A stretch of DNA of 64,000 bases, taken from Agreia pratensis (GTDB taxonomy: Bacteria > Actinomycetota > Actinomycetes > Actinomycetales > Microbacteriaceae). This document shows, one piece after another, positions 33,645 to 43,425 of the stretch. Every line of letters starts with the position of its first letter. Positions within the stretch are counted from its first letter, which is position 1. Made by a program: the position numbers and the translations under genes. The stretch is taken from NCBI RefSeq assembly GCF_900177685.1, contig NZ_FXAY01000003.1:62001-126000 (forward strand). The letters run 5' to 3'. Under the pieces are notes generated by a model. It was given only the letters and a program-made list of their open reading frames with translations, was not told the DNA's origin and did no database searches.

Positions 33645-36600
33645 TCACTTCTCGGTGGCGCGCTCGATCAGCTCAGTCTGCTCGACGGCGTGACGCTTGG
33701 CGGAGCCGGCCGCGGGCGATGCTGCGGCGGGCCGTGAGACGACTCGCACAGAACGCCCGAGATGCGGCGCGACCTCGACCGCCACGAATGGCCAGGCACC
33801 CTGGTTCTCAGGCTCGTCCTGCACCCACACCACCTCGGCATTCGGATACTGATCCAGAACAGCCTTCAGCTCGTTGACCGGTGCGGGGTAGTACTGCTCG
33901 AGGCGCACGAGAGCGATCTGGTCGTCGGGCTTCTTCTGCAGCTCGTTGAGCAGGTCGTAGTGGATCTTGCCCGAGTGCAGCAGAACCCGGGTGACCGAGG
34001 CCTGGTCTGTGATGCGGTTGTCATCGATGACCGGCTCGAACGTTCCGTTCGTGAGGTCGGGCACGTCGCTCGTGGCACCGCGGAGTCGAAGCATGGCCTT
34101 CGGAGTGAAGACGACGAGCGGCTTGCGCGGGCGAGCGTATGCCTGTCGGCGCAGCAGGTGGAAGTACGAGGCCGGCGTCGACGGACGAGCGACGGTCATA
34201 TTGTTCTCGGCACACAGCTGCAGGTAGCGCTCGATGCGTGCAGACGAGTGGTCGGGACCCTGGCCCTCGTAACCGTGGGGGAGGAGCAGGACGAGCGACG
34301 AACGCTGCGCCCACTTCTGCTCCGCCGATGAGATGAACTCGTCGATCACGATCTGGGCGCCGTTGGCGAAGTCGCCGAACTGGGCCTCCCAGAGCACGAG
34401 GGCGTCGGGGCGTTCGACCGAATAGCCGTATTCGAAGCCCATCGCGGCGTATTCGCTCAGCAGTGAGTCGTAGATCCAGAATCTGGCCTGGCTCTCGCTC
34501 AGGTTGGCCAGCGGCAGCCACTCCTGACCATTCTCGCGATCGTGCAGAACGGCGTGACGCTGAACGAACGTTCCGCGGCGCGTGTCCTGACCGGCGAGGC
34601 GCACGGGTGTGCCCTCGAGCAGCAGTGAGCCGAGCGCGAGGAGCTCGGCGAACGCCCAGTCGATTCCGCCGGAGCGGCTCATCTCGAGGCGCTTGTTCAG
34701 CAGCTGCTGCAGCTTGGGATGCACCGTGAAACCGGCGGGCTTGTTCTGGAACGCGTCGCCGATCTGGTGGATCGTCGACTCCGCGACCGCGGTCGAGAAC
34801 GAGTCCGAGCTTGCCGAGTCGCTCTGCTGTGCGTCGGGCAACTCGAGGTCGGCGACGGCAGAACCGTCTGCCTTGATGACCGGAATCGACGAGGTCTGGG
34901 CGGCATGGGTCTCGGCGAAGGCACGCTCGAGGCGGTCCTGGAAGTCGCGGTGGGCTGCCTGGTACTCCTCTTCGGTGATGTCGCCACGACCGACCAACGA
35001 CTCGGTGTAGAGACGGCGCACGCTGCGCTTCGCCTCGATGAGGTTGTACATGAGCGGCTGCGTCATCGAGGGATCGTCTCCCTCGTTGTGTCCGCGGCGT
35101 CGGTAGCAGATCAGGTCGATGAAGACATCGCGGTGGAACTGCTGTCGGTACTCGAAGGCGAGTTGCGCGACCCGCACGACCGACTCGGGGTCGTCACCGT
35201 TCACATGGAAGATGGGAGCCTGGATGGTCTTCGCGACGTCGGTGGAGTAGACCGACGAGCGGGACTCTCCGGGAGGTGTCGTGAAGCCGACCTGGTTGTT
35301 GATGTTGATGTGGATCGTGCCGCCGGTGCGGTAGCCGCGCAGCTGAGACATCTGAAGGGTCTCCACCACGATGCCCTGTCCGGCGAGGGCCGCATCTCCG
35401 TGGATCAGGATCGGCAGCGTCGAGAAGGTTCCGATCGCCTTACGGTCCTGCTTGGCCCTGACGATTCCTTCGAGCACGCCGTCGGCGGCCTCGAGGTGCG
35501 ACGGGTTCGCGGCGAGGTAGACGGGGATCTCGGTGCCGTCGCTGCCGTGGAAGGTGCCCTCCGTGCCGAGGTGGTACTTCACATCTCCTGAGCCCTGAAC
35601 AGTGCGCGGGTCTTGAGTTCCCTCGAACTCTCGGAAGATCTGGCCATAGGTCTTGCCTGCGATGTTCGTCAGAACGTTGAGACGGCCGCGGTGTGCCATG
35701 CCGATCGCGACCTCGTCGAGGCCCTCGTCTGCGGCGCCCTGGATGATCGCGTCGAGCAGGGCGATCGTGGACTCGCCGCCCTCGAGGCTGAACCGCTTCT
35801 GGCCGACATACTTCGTCTGAAGGAAGGTCTCGAAAGCCTCGGCCTCGTTGAGCTTGGCCAGGATGCGCATCTGCTCGTCGTGCCCGGGCTTGGCGTAGGG
35901 GCGCTCGACCTTGTCTTGGATCCACTTGCGCTGGGCGGGATCCTGGATGTGCATGTACTCGATGCCGGTCTTACGGCAGTAGGAGTCGCGGAGCACGCCG
36001 AGGATGTCGCGCAGAAGCGCGCTGCGCTTCGCGCCGAACTCGCCGGTCACGAACTCGCGGTCGAGATCCCAGAGTGTGAGCCCGTGGTTCTCGATGTCGA
36101 GATCGGGATGCGTGCGCTGGCGGTACTCGAGCGGGTCGATATCAGCCATCAGGTGACCACGAACCCGGAAGGCGTTGATGAGTTCCTGCACCCGGGCGGT
36201 CTTGTCGACGGCGTCGGAGAGGTCGACGCTGATGTCGGGGGCCCAGTGGATCGGCGCGTAAGGGATGCGCAACTCGGCGAAGATGTTCTCATAGAAGTTG
36301 CGCTCGCCGATCAGCAGCTCATGCACCTTGCGCAGGTATTCGCCGGATCCTGCGCCCTGGATGACACGGTGGTCATAGGTGCTGGTGAGCGTGATGATCT
36401 TGCCGATACCCAGGTCATTGAGCGTCTTCGGGCTGGTGCCCTGGAACTCCGCCGGGTACTCGAGGGCGCCGGCGCCGATGATGCAGCCCTGGCCCTTCAT
36501 CAGACGCGGAACCGAGTGCACCGTGCCGATTCCACCGGGGTTGGTGAGCGAGATCGTGGTGCCCTGGAAGTCTGCCGCCGTGAGCTTGTTCGCGCGGGCG

Positions 36601-37502
36601 CGGCTCACCAGCTCTTCATAGGCGTGGAGGAACTCGTTGAAGCCCATCGTGTCTGCCCGCTTGATTCCTGGAACCAGGAGGGCGCGGGTGCCGTCGGGCT
36701 TCGGGATGTCGATGGCGATGCCCAGCCCGACATGGGCGGGAGCGACGACGGAGGGCTTTCCGTCTACCTCGTCGTAGTACACGTTCTGGCTACGGAACTC
36801 CTTCATCGCCTGCACGAGGGCCCAGCCGATGATGTGGGTGAACGACACCTTGCCGCCACGGCTGCGCTTGAGGTTCGAGTTGATGACGATGCGGTTGTCG
36901 ATCAGCAGTTTGGCCGGGATCGATCGCACGCTGGTGGCCGTCGGCACGGTGAGGCTGGCGTCCATGTTGGTGGCCAGAGTCTTGGCCATGCCTCTGAGGG
37001 GTGTGACTGTGTCTTTCTCGACGTCGTCTTCGCTGCTGGCCGACTCGGTCGTGGTGTCACGCTTGGGAGCTGAGACGGGCGCCTCTGCCGGGATCGGAGC
37101 CTGCCGGGCCTGCACGCTCGTCGTGCGAGCCTCGGGCTGGCTCTCGCGCTGGTCGGCCACAGAGGCGCCGGACGGAGCCTCGGTCGAGACTGTCGCAACA
37201 GGTGACGTGGGCGGTGTGGCCGCACCGGAGGCTTCGGCGACCTGTTCTGATTCGGTTGCGGCGGGTGGAGCCTGCTCAGCCGTCACGGTCGATGCCGCCC
37301 CGCCCTTGGATACCACCGCCGAGTGGTAGCTCTCGAGAATCGGCCACCACGACTCGTCGACCGACTTGCGGTCTACCTTGAACTGCTCGTAGAGCTCCTC
37401 GACGAGCCATTCATTGGCTCCGAACTCCGACGCGCTCTCGTCGTTTTCCACTCCGGTCGTTTGGCTAGACAAGCCCGATCGCCCACTCTCTACATCGTGC
37501 AT
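33645..37502 (-). CDS. kgd: Multifunctional 2-oxoglutarate decarboxylase/dehydrogenase (Kgd)
   Basis: 1285 residues from the ATG at 37502 (37532 also possible; a TAGGCT -10-like element lies at about 37592). Domain order is that of actinobacterial Kgd/OdhA: an N-terminal helical leader (FGANEWLVEELYEQFKVDRK), an Ala/Pro/Glu linker (about 70-175), an E2-like succinyltransferase domain without a lipoyl part (STYDHRVIQGAGSGEYLRKV), then a thiamine-diphosphate E1 domain with HRGRLNVLTNIAGKTYGQIF and GDAALAGQGIVVETLQMSQL. It takes 2-oxoglutarate into the TCA cycle and is controlled by a GarA/OdhI-type inhibitor in relatives. Ends facing rsrA. Confidence 0.95.
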   Translation of the reverse strand: MHDVESGRSGLSSQTTGVENDESASEFGANEWLVEELYEQFKVDRKSVDESWWPILESYHSAVVSKGGAASTVTAEQAPPAATESEQVAEASGAATPPTSPVATVSTEAPSGASVADQRESQPEARTTSVQARQAPIPAEAPVSAPKRDTTTESASSEDDVEKDTVTPLRGMAKTLATNMDASLTVPTATSVRSIPAKLLIDNRIVINSNLKRSRGGKVSFTHIIGWALVQAMKEFRSQNVYYDEVDGKPSVVAPAHVGLGIAIDIPKPDGTRALLVPGIKRADTMGFNEFLHAYEELVSRARANKLTAADFQGTTISLTNPGGIGTVHSVPRLMKGQGCIIGAGALEYPAEFQGTSPKTLNDLGIGKIITLTSTYDHRVIQGAGSGEYLRKVHELLIGERNFYENIFAELRIPYAPIHWAPDISVDLSDAVDKTARVQELINAFRVRGHLMADIDPLEYRQRTHPDLDIENHGLTLWDLDREFVTGEFGAKRSALLRDILGVLRDSYCRKTGIEYMHIQDPAQRKWIQDKVERPYAKPGHDEQMRILAKLNEAEAFETFLQTKYVGQKRFSLEGGESTIALLDAIIQGAADEGLDEVAIGMAHRGRLNVLTNIAGKTYGQIFREFEGTQDPRTVQGSGDVKYHLGTEGTFHGSDGTEIPVYLAANPSHLEAADGVLEGIVRAKQDRKAIGTFSTLPILIHGDAALAGQGIVVETLQMSQLRGYRTGGTIHININNQVGFTTPPGESRSSVYSTDVAKTIQAPIFHVNGDDPESVVRVAQLAFEYRQQFHRDVFIDLICYRRRGHNEGDDPSMTQPLMYNLIEAKRSVRRLYTESLVGRGDITEEEYQAAHRDFQDRLERAFAETHAAQTSSIPVIKADGSAVADLELPDAQQSDSASSDSFSTAVAESTIHQIGDAFQNKPAGFTVHPKLQQLLNKRLEMSRSGGIDWAFAELLALGSLLLEGTPVRLAGQDTRRGTFVQRHAVLHDRENGQEWLPLANLSESQARFWIYDSLLSEYAAMGFEYGYSVERPDALVLWEAQFGDFANGAQIVIDEFISSAEQKWAQRSSLVLLLPHGYEGQGPDHSSARIERYLQLCAENNMTVARPSTPASYFHLLRRQAYARPRKPLVVFTPKAMLRLRGATSDVPDLTNGTFEPVIDDNRITDQASVTRVLLHSGKIHYDLLNELQKKPDDQIALVRLEQYYPAPVNELKAVLDQYPNAEVVWVQDEPENQGAWPFVAVEVAPHLGRSVRVVSRPAAASPAAGSAKRHAVEQTELIERATEK

Positions 37503-37662
37503 CGACAATTCGCCTGAAATCAGTACATTCATGACAGTCGTCAGCGCCCTGCATCGTTGCCGGAGGGCGCCCGACACGTTCAGGGTCAAGCCTAATCCCC
37601 TCAGCCTGAAGCGCCACCCGGCGAAGGGCTCGAGAGGCAGAGAAGCGACTACCGTTGGGGGT

Positions 37663-39102
37663 ATGGAGTTCTATCACGCGACCGCGACCCACGACCTCAC
37701 ATATTCCGACGTCTTTCTCGTGCCGTCGCGATCGCAGGTCACCAGCAGGCTCGACGTGTCGCTCGCGCCGAACGACGGCACGGGAGCAAGCATCCCGATC
37801 GTCAGCGCGAACATGAATTCGGTCACAGGTCCCCGACTCTCCGCCACTCTGGCGAGGCGCGGCGGTCTCGGTGTTCTTCCCCAAGACATGCATCTGCAAG
37901 ACCTCGATGCGGCGATTCGCTGGGTGAAAGCGCAGCCCGTCGAATTCGACACCCCGTTCGATTTCGGCCCCGACGACACCGTCGAGCAGGCGCTCCGTCA
38001 GGTCCCGGCGGTCGCAGGGCACGGACTCGTCATCCATGATTCAGCCGGCGTCTACCTCGGGTGCATCGCCGCGGCCAGGCTCGGGTCTGCTCTGCCCGAT
38101 GCGCTGCTCGGTGATCTGTTGCATGGCCCGCTCACGGCGCTCTCCGCCGATGACATCGACTCGCCCCGAGAGGCGTTCGACGCGATGGTCGAGGCCGAGC
38201 TCGACTTCGCGCCGGTTATGCGGCACGGATCGGTCATCGGAACCCTGAGCCGCACCAGCGCACTCCGCTCCACCCTCTACACGCCGGCGCTCGACGCGCA
38301 GGGCCGCCTCCGGGTCGCCGCGGCCGTCGGTATCAACGGCGATGTCGCATCCAAAGCCCGCGCCCTCGCCTCGGCGGGCGTCGACGTGTTGGTGATCGAT
38401 ACCGCGCACGGTCACCAGGAGGGCATGCTGCGTGCCATCGAGACGGTGGCGAACGAGAACCTGGGCCTTCCCATCGTGGCCGGCAACATCGTGACAGCCG
38501 ACGCCGTGCGCGATCTCGTCTCGGCCGGCGCCACGATCCTCAAAGTGGGAGTCGGCCCTGGCGCCATGTGCACCACGCGCATGATGACGGCGGTCGGTCG
38601 TCCGCAGTTCTCGGCTGTGCTCGAGACCGCAGACGCCGCTCGCGAGCTCGGCGCCCACGTGTGGGCCGACGGGGGAGTGCGCTATCCGCGCGACGTCGCG
38701 CTGGCGCTGGCCGCCGGAGCGTCGAGTGTGATGATCGGTTCGTGGTTCGCGGGCACGATCGAGGCGCCCGGCACGTTGAAGACGGATGCGACGGGTCGGC
38801 TCTATAAAGAGAGCTGGGGCATGGCGTCGACGAAGGCCGTGAAAGACCGCTTCGGGCGTCTCGACGCCTATGAGCTCGCCCGCAAGACGCTGTTCGCCGA
38901 GGGCATCTCGTCGAGCAGTATCTACCTCGATCCTCTGCGCCCGTCTGTCGAGGATCTGCTCGACATGATCACGTCGGGTGTGCGTAGTTCGTTCACGTAC
39001 GCTGGCGCCTCCGATGTCGCCGAGTTCCACGACCGCGCACTGGTCGGAATCCAATCGGCCGCCGGATACGAAGAGGGCAAGGCGCTGCCCGTCAGCTGGT
39101 AG
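37663..39102 (+). CDS. guaB1: GuaB1-family IMP dehydrogenase-related protein
   Basis: 479 residues, ATG 7 bases after TACCGT, no Shine-Dalgarno, likely leaderless. IMPDH-fold catalytic loop GVGPGAMCTTRMMTAVGRPQ with the active Cys (about residue 305), VSANMNSVTGPRLSATLARR near the N-terminus, and GGVRYPRDVALALAAGASSV. GuaB1 proteins in mycobacteria are GMP reductases rather than IMP dehydrogenases, and this protein carries their distinct start (SDVFLVPSRSQV) and a CBS-like insert. Specificity is inferred from that subgroup match. Confidence 0.88.
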   Translation: MEFYHATATHDLTYSDVFLVPSRSQVTSRLDVSLAPNDGTGASIPIVSANMNSVTGPRLSATLARRGGLGVLPQDMHLQDLDAAIRWVKAQPVEFDTPFDFGPDDTVEQALRQVPAVAGHGLVIHDSAGVYLGCIAAARLGSALPDALLGDLLHGPLTALSADDIDSPREAFDAMVEAELDFAPVMRHGSVIGTLSRTSALRSTLYTPALDAQGRLRVAAAVGINGDVASKARALASAGVDVLVIDTAHGHQEGMLRAIETVANENLGLPIVAGNIVTADAVRDLVSAGATILKVGVGPGAMCTTRMMTAVGRPQFSAVLETADAARELGAHVWADGGVRYPRDVALALAAGASSVMIGSWFAGTIEAPGTLKTDATGRLYKESWGMASTKAVKDRFGRLDAYELARKTLFAEGISSSSIYLDPLRPSVEDLLDMITSGVRSSFTYAGASDVAEFHDRALVGIQSAAGYEEGKALPVSW

Positions 39103-39147
39103 CGGCCCCGGCATCCGGGAGAGACCTGCCGGTATACTGGCCAGACA

Positions 39148-39216
39148 ATGGACGACCCTCCCTCAGCCCATCCATCCTTTCTTCTGAGCAGTTCAGGCGG
39201 CACTCATGCCTCTTGA
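39148..39216 (+). CDS. Possible leaderless leader peptide before the HlyC/CorC gene
   Basis: A 22-codon frame begins at an ATG 9 bases after TATACT (39133-39138) and stops at 39216, 11 bases inside the next gene. Its placement suggests a leaderless upstream ORF coupled to translation of the membrane protein. Its peptide is Pro/Ser-rich with no repeated codon that would suggest attenuation. Could be chance. Confidence 0.3.
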   Translation: MDDPPSAHPSFLLSSSGGTHAS

Positions 39217-40573
39217 CTGGATCATGTTCGGCGTCGGTATCGTTCTCACCTTCGGTACCGGCATCTTCGTCGCCAGCGAGTTCGCGCTGGTCAATCTCGA
39301 TCGCAACGATCTTGAGACGCGGCAGAGTCGCGGAGCCACGGGCCTCGGCCCGACGATCGCGGCGCTGAAGATCACGTCGACGCATCTCTCGAGTGCTCAA
39401 CTCGGCATCACGCTCACCACGCTTCTCACGGGTTACACCATGGAGCCGGCCATCTCGAACCTGCTTCGAGCGCCCCTGATCGGCGTCGGCATCCCCGAAG
39501 CCGTGGTGCCCGGTATCTCTGCGACGATCGCTATCGTCTTTGCCACGCTGCTGTCGATGATCGTGGGCGAGCTCGTCCCGAAGAGCTTCGCGCTGGCGTT
39601 GCCACTGCAGACGGCGAAACTGGTGATTCCGGCGCAACGACTCTTCACGATGGTGTTCAAGCCGGCGGTCAGTCTTCTGAACAACAGCGCCAACGGGTTG
39701 CTCCGGGCGGTGGGCATCGAGCCGAAGGAAGAGCTGTCCGGCGCGCGTACCGCGGAGGAGCTCTCGTCGCTCGTTCGCAGGTCGGCCATGCAGGGAAGTC
39801 TCGATGTCGACACGGCGACCCTGCTCAACCGCACCCTGCTCTTCTCCGGGCATACGGCATCCGATGCCATGACGCCGAGACCGCGGATCGCGAGCGTCAA
39901 GCGCACCGACAGTGCCGAAGATGTGATCACTCTCACCCGCACGACCGGGCACAGCCGTTTTCCCGTGCTCGATGACGACATCGACGACATCGTCGGGGTC
40001 GTGCACGTCAAACAGGCCGTCAGCGTTCCCCGGAACAGACGACACGATGTGCCCGCGGCGGCCCTCGCCTCGAGCGTCATCCGTGTGCCGGAGACCATGA
40101 AGCTCGACTCGCTCCTCGGCGAGCTGCGCGGCCGCGGATATCAGATGGCGATCGTGGTCGACGAGTACGGAGGAACCGCCGGCGTGGTCACGTTGGAGGA
40201 CCTGGTCGAAGAACTCGTCGGAGAACTCGACGACGAGCATGACCGCTCGCGTGCCGGAGTGGTGAAGACGCTGAACTCCGTGTCGTTTCCCGGCATGCTT
40301 CGTCCCGATGAGCTCGCCGACCGCGCAGGCATCAGCGTTCCCGACGACGGCCCGTTCGAGACGGTGGCCGGCTACATGATGAGCGAACTCGGCCGGCTCC
40401 CGGTCGTCGGTGACACGGTAGAGCTGCCCACCGGCCAACTCGCCGTCGTTCGGCTCGACGGCCGGCGCATCGATCGCATCCGCTTCACGCCCATCGCCAA
40501 CGACGAGGCCGCGGCGCCTGTCGACGCGTTGACCACCGATGACTCGAGCACGGAGGTGAATGACCGTGGCTGA
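39206..40573 (+). CDS. CNNM/CBS-domain membrane protein (HlyC/CorC family)
   Basis: 455 residues. Three to four membrane segments form the CNNM (DUF21) domain (for example [20 protein letters not shown] and [20 protein letters not shown]), followed by two CBS repeats (about 215-330, with [12 protein letters not shown] and [20 protein letters not shown]) and a C-terminal CorC/HlyC domain ([18 protein letters not shown]). The family includes Mg2+ transport regulators related to CorC; hemolysin naming is historic. A second copy follows with a 14-base overlap, so the two probably form a hetero-complex. Confidence 0.9.
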   Translation: MPLDWIMFGVGIVLTFGTGIFVASEFALVNLDRNDLETRQSRGATGLGPTIAALKITSTHLSSAQLGITLTTLLTGYTMEPAISNLLRAPLIGVGIPEAVVPGISATIAIVFATLLSMIVGELVPKSFALALPLQTAKLVIPAQRLFTMVFKPAVSLLNNSANGLLRAVGIEPKEELSGARTAEELSSLVRRSAMQGSLDVDTATLLNRTLLFSGHTASDAMTPRPRIASVKRTDSAEDVITLTRTTGHSRFPVLDDDIDDIVGVVHVKQAVSVPRNRRHDVPAAALASSVIRVPETMKLDSLLGELRGRGYQMAIVVDEYGGTAGVVTLEDLVEELVGELDDEHDRSRAGVVKTLNSVSFPGMLRPDELADRAGISVPDDGPFETVAGYMMSELGRLPVVGDTVELPTGQLAVVRLDGRRIDRIRFTPIANDEAAAPVDALTTDDSSTEVNDRG

Positions 40574-41603
40574 TTGGCTAGGGATCGTCTGGCTCGTTGT
40601 ACTCCTTATGGCCAACGCCTTCTTCGTCGGCGCCGAGTTCGCTGTGATCTCCGCACGTCGCTCGCAGATCGAGCCCCTCGCGGAGCAGGGCAAGGCGAGT
40701 GCCAAGACCGCGCTCTGGGCGATGGAGCACGCGACACTGATGCTGGCCATGTGCCAGCTCGGAATCACGGTGTGCTCGCTGCTGATCCTCAACGTCTCCG
40801 AGCCCGCGATCCATCACCTGCTCGAGATTCCTCTGGCGTTCACCGGCCTGCCGGAGGAGGTCATCGGAACGATCGCGTTCGTCATCGCGCTGCTCATCGT
40901 CTCGTTCCTGCACGTCGTCTTCGGCGAGATGGTTCCCAAGAACCTGTCGTTCTCGCTTCCGGAGCGCGCCGTTCTGCTGCTCGCTCCGCCTCTCGTGTGG
41001 CTCGCCCGGATCTTCAGATTCGCGATCGTCGCGCTCAACGCGACCGCCAATTCGATCCTGCGGCTGTTCGGGGTCGAGCCGAAAGACGAGGCAGCGAGCG
41101 CGTTCACACTCGATGAGGTATCGACGATCGTGTCGCAGTCCACTCGCGAGGGGGTGCTGAGCGACACCACGGGTGCCCTCAACGCGGCATTCGAGTTCAC
41201 GTCGAAGACGGTCAAAGACGTGGCCGTGCCTCTCGAGTCGCTCGTGAGCCTCTCAGACCATGTGACCCCGGCCGAGATCGAGCACGCCGTGGCCAAACAC
41301 GGGTTCTCTCGCTACATCGTGGTCGACGAGGAGGGGCGTCCAGACGGCTATCTGCATTTGAAAGATGTGATCGACATCGATGCAGACGAGGTCGATCTGC
41401 CGGTACCCGCCAAGCGGATCAGACAGCTCGTCTCGATCTACGAGGGCACCGAACTCGAAGACGCGCTGGCCAGCATGCGTCGCACGAACGCCCACCTGGC
41501 ACGCACGTTCTCCGAGTCAGGTCGCACGACGGGCGTGCTCTTTCTCGAAGACATCATCGAGGAGTTGGTGGGCGAAGTACAGGACGCGACTCGGCGACTC
41601 TGA
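40560..41603 (+). CDS. CNNM/CBS-domain membrane protein, second copy
   Basis: 347 residues from the ATG at 40560 (GGAGG 3 bases upstream; a GTG at 40566 has better spacing). CNNM membrane domain (WLGIVWLVVLLMANAFFVGA, then FVIALLIVSFLHVVFGEMVP), then the CBS pair (VPLESLVSLSDHVTPAEIEH, VVDEEGRPDGYLHLKDVIDI, LARTFSESGRTTGVLFLEDI). It lacks the C-terminal CorC domain of its neighbour. Overlapping arrangement and shared fold indicate they act together in cation homeostasis; substrate not shown by sequence. Confidence 0.9.
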   Translation: MTVADWLGIVWLVVLLMANAFFVGAEFAVISARRSQIEPLAEQGKASAKTALWAMEHATLMLAMCQLGITVCSLLILNVSEPAIHHLLEIPLAFTGLPEEVIGTIAFVIALLIVSFLHVVFGEMVPKNLSFSLPERAVLLLAPPLVWLARIFRFAIVALNATANSILRLFGVEPKDEAASAFTLDEVSTIVSQSTREGVLSDTTGALNAAFEFTSKTVKDVAVPLESLVSLSDHVTPAEIEHAVAKHGFSRYIVVDEEGRPDGYLHLKDVIDIDADEVDLPVPAKRIRQLVSIYEGTELEDALASMRRTNAHLARTFSESGRTTGVLFLEDIIEELVGEVQDATRRL

Positions 41604-41631
41604 ATGGAGCCGCCGAGCGCGTGACGTGCTT

Positions 41632-42741
41632 CTAGCTCGGCCAGGCCGCCCGCAGATACTGTGACGGCCAGTAGTCGATGCTCGCGCCCAGCTCGTGAGC
41701 CGCTCTCAGCGCGAAGTGCGGGTCCCGCAGCATCTCGCGCCCGAGCATCACGGCATCGGCGCGTCCCTCATCGACGATCTGCGCCGCCTGCGTCGCGGTG
41801 GTGATGAGACCCACCGCGCTGACAGGAACGTCGCCTTTCGCCCCGACGTATTCGGCGAGGGGAACCTGATAGCCGGGCGTCGAGGGAATCGTGACGCCGG
41901 TGATGTTTCCACCGCTCGAGATGTCGAACACGTCGGCGCCGCGGTCTCTGGCCCACCGCGCCACAGTCGCGGTCTGCTGCTCGTTCCAGCCGTCCTCCAC
42001 CCAATCGGTGGCCGAGAAGCGCACCAGAAGCGGAACCTCATCGCCCACCGCGGCGCGGATCTCAGAGACGATGCGCAGCAGCAGTCTTGCTCGGTTCTCG
42101 AGGCTGCCGCCGTAGTCGTCACCACGCTCGTTGCTGAGCGGAGACAGGAACTGGTGAAGCAGATAGCCGTGCGCGGCGTGGATCTCCAGAACGTCGAATC
42201 CGGCATCGATAGCGCGCAGCGCCGCCCTCACGAAGTCGTCGACAACACCGTCGATGGCCGCGGAATCCAACTCGGCGGGCGTCGCGTAGCCGGGGAATGC
42301 GAGAGGCGACGGGCCGACGGTCTGCCAGCCACCAGCATCCAGGGGAACCGAGCCGCGCTCGCTGGCCCAGGGTCGATACGTCGAGGCCTTGCGGCCGGCG
42401 TGGGCCAACTGGATGCCGGTCGTCGCCCCCTGACCGTGCAAGAAGTCGGTGATCCGTCGGAAGGCCTGCGTCTGCTCGTCGTTCCAGATTCCGAGATCTT
42501 GCGGTGAGATCCGGCCCTCGGGGCTGACCGCCGTGGCCTCGGTGATCACGAGACCCGCGCCACCCTGGCCGAAAGAACCCAGGTGCACGAGATGCCAGTC
42601 GGTGGTCATGCCATCGCGGGCCTCGGCGGAGTACTGGCACATGGGAGCGACCCAGATGCGGTTGCGGATGGTCACGCCTCGGATGCTGAGGGGCGTGAAG
42701 AGAGTGACGTCGTTCATGGTGATGGCTTTCGTCGTGGTCAT
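41632..42741 (-). CDS. NADH:flavin oxidoreductase (Old Yellow Enzyme, YqjM type)
   Basis: 369 residues. TIM-barrel FMN enzyme: RGVTIRNRIWVAPMCQYSAE (flavin loop with Met-Cys-Gln, typical of YqjM), substrate-binding His pair in EIHAAHGYLLHQFLSPLSNE, and DDYGGSLENRARLL. OYEs reduce activated alkenes with NAD(P)H; YqjM-type members also respond to oxidative stress. The ATG overlaps the stop of the HAD hydrolase gene, so both are made together. Physiological substrate unknown. Confidence 0.92.
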   Translation of the reverse strand: MTTTKAITMNDVTLFTPLSIRGVTIRNRIWVAPMCQYSAEARDGMTTDWHLVHLGSFGQGGAGLVITEATAVSPEGRISPQDLGIWNDEQTQAFRRITDFLHGQGATTGIQLAHAGRKASTYRPWASERGSVPLDAGGWQTVGPSPLAFPGYATPAELDSAAIDGVVDDFVRAALRAIDAGFDVLEIHAAHGYLLHQFLSPLSNERGDDYGGSLENRARLLLRIVSEIRAAVGDEVPLLVRFSATDWVEDGWNEQQTATVARWARDRGADVFDISSGGNITGVTIPSTPGYQVPLAEYVGAKGDVPVSAVGLITTATQAAQIVDEGRADAVMLGREMLRDPHFALRAAHELGASIDYWPSQYLRAAWPS

Positions 42742-43373
42742 ATTGACGCGGAGATGGATGCTGCCCGGTCATCGAGGAAGGCACGAAGGAGGCTCGCGGT
42801 GGTGAACACGTGGCCGTCGATTCCGAGATTCGCCGCCCCGTCGACGTTGACGGCCTTGTTGTCGATGAAGATCATGTCGCTCGCATCGATGCCGAGCTCA
42901 CGGAGCACATCGAGATAGATGGCGCTTTCGGGCTTGAGTCGACCCATCTCGGCGCTGACGAAGACCCGCTCGAAGAGGGCGCCCATCGGTCCGTGACGAA
43001 AGTAGTCGCCGAAGTCGAGGCCCGCATTCGAGAGCAGGGCGATGCGGGTGCCCCCATCGCGGAGCGCGAGGAGAACGTCATAAGTGTCGGGATTGACGCT
43101 CAGCCAGCTGCGATGGTCGGCGATCCAGAGTTCCTGAATACGCGACTCAGTGAATTCGACTCCGCCATGCCGTGCGATCTCGAGCCAATAGTCCCGGATG
43201 CTCAGAGTTCCGCCATCGAGTGCGTCGCGGTGCCCCCAATACGCAGGCCAGAACAGCTGCTCCGGGACTCCTGCGAGCGACAGCAGTACCTGGCGATCGG
43301 CTTCAGACGGGGAGTAGGAGATGACCTCGCCGTAGTCGAAGACCACGACCTTGCCGGGAATACTGATGGGCAT
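42738..43373 (-). CDS. HAD-superfamily hydrolase
   Basis: 211 residues. Motif I is VVFDYGEVISYSPSEAD (D-x-x-G-x-V, the form used by phosphatases of the epoxide-hydrolase N-terminal group), with a cap domain around residues 20-90, motif II IALLSNAGLDFG, motif III GRLKPESAIYLDVL (Lys) and motif IV FIDNKAVNVDGAANLG. A small-molecule phosphatase is likely; no specific substrate. Upstream of and overlapping the OYE gene; divergent from nnrD. Confidence 0.85.
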   Translation of the reverse strand: MPISIPGKVVVFDYGEVISYSPSEADRQVLLSLAGVPEQLFWPAYWGHRDALDGGTLSIRDYWLEIARHGGVEFTESRIQELWIADHRSWLSVNPDTYDVLLALRDGGTRIALLSNAGLDFGDYFRHGPMGALFERVFVSAEMGRLKPESAIYLDVLRELGIDASDMIFIDNKAVNVDGAANLGIDGHVFTTASLLRAFLDDRAASISASI

Positions 43374-43425
43374 GAAGCTCCGCAGATCGTCGAGGGTGGG
43401 GGTGCAATCAATCTATCGTGGAGCT

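Noticed and set aside
35613-37073. Long plus-strand frame (486 codons) opposite kgd
   Set aside because: Antisense to a well-conserved multi-domain enzyme in high-GC DNA, where such long shadows are expected; no domain seen in it.
39092-40792. Long minus-strand frame (566 codons) opposite the HlyC/CorC genes
   Set aside because: Shadow of two conserved genes; its start lies inside the second of them.
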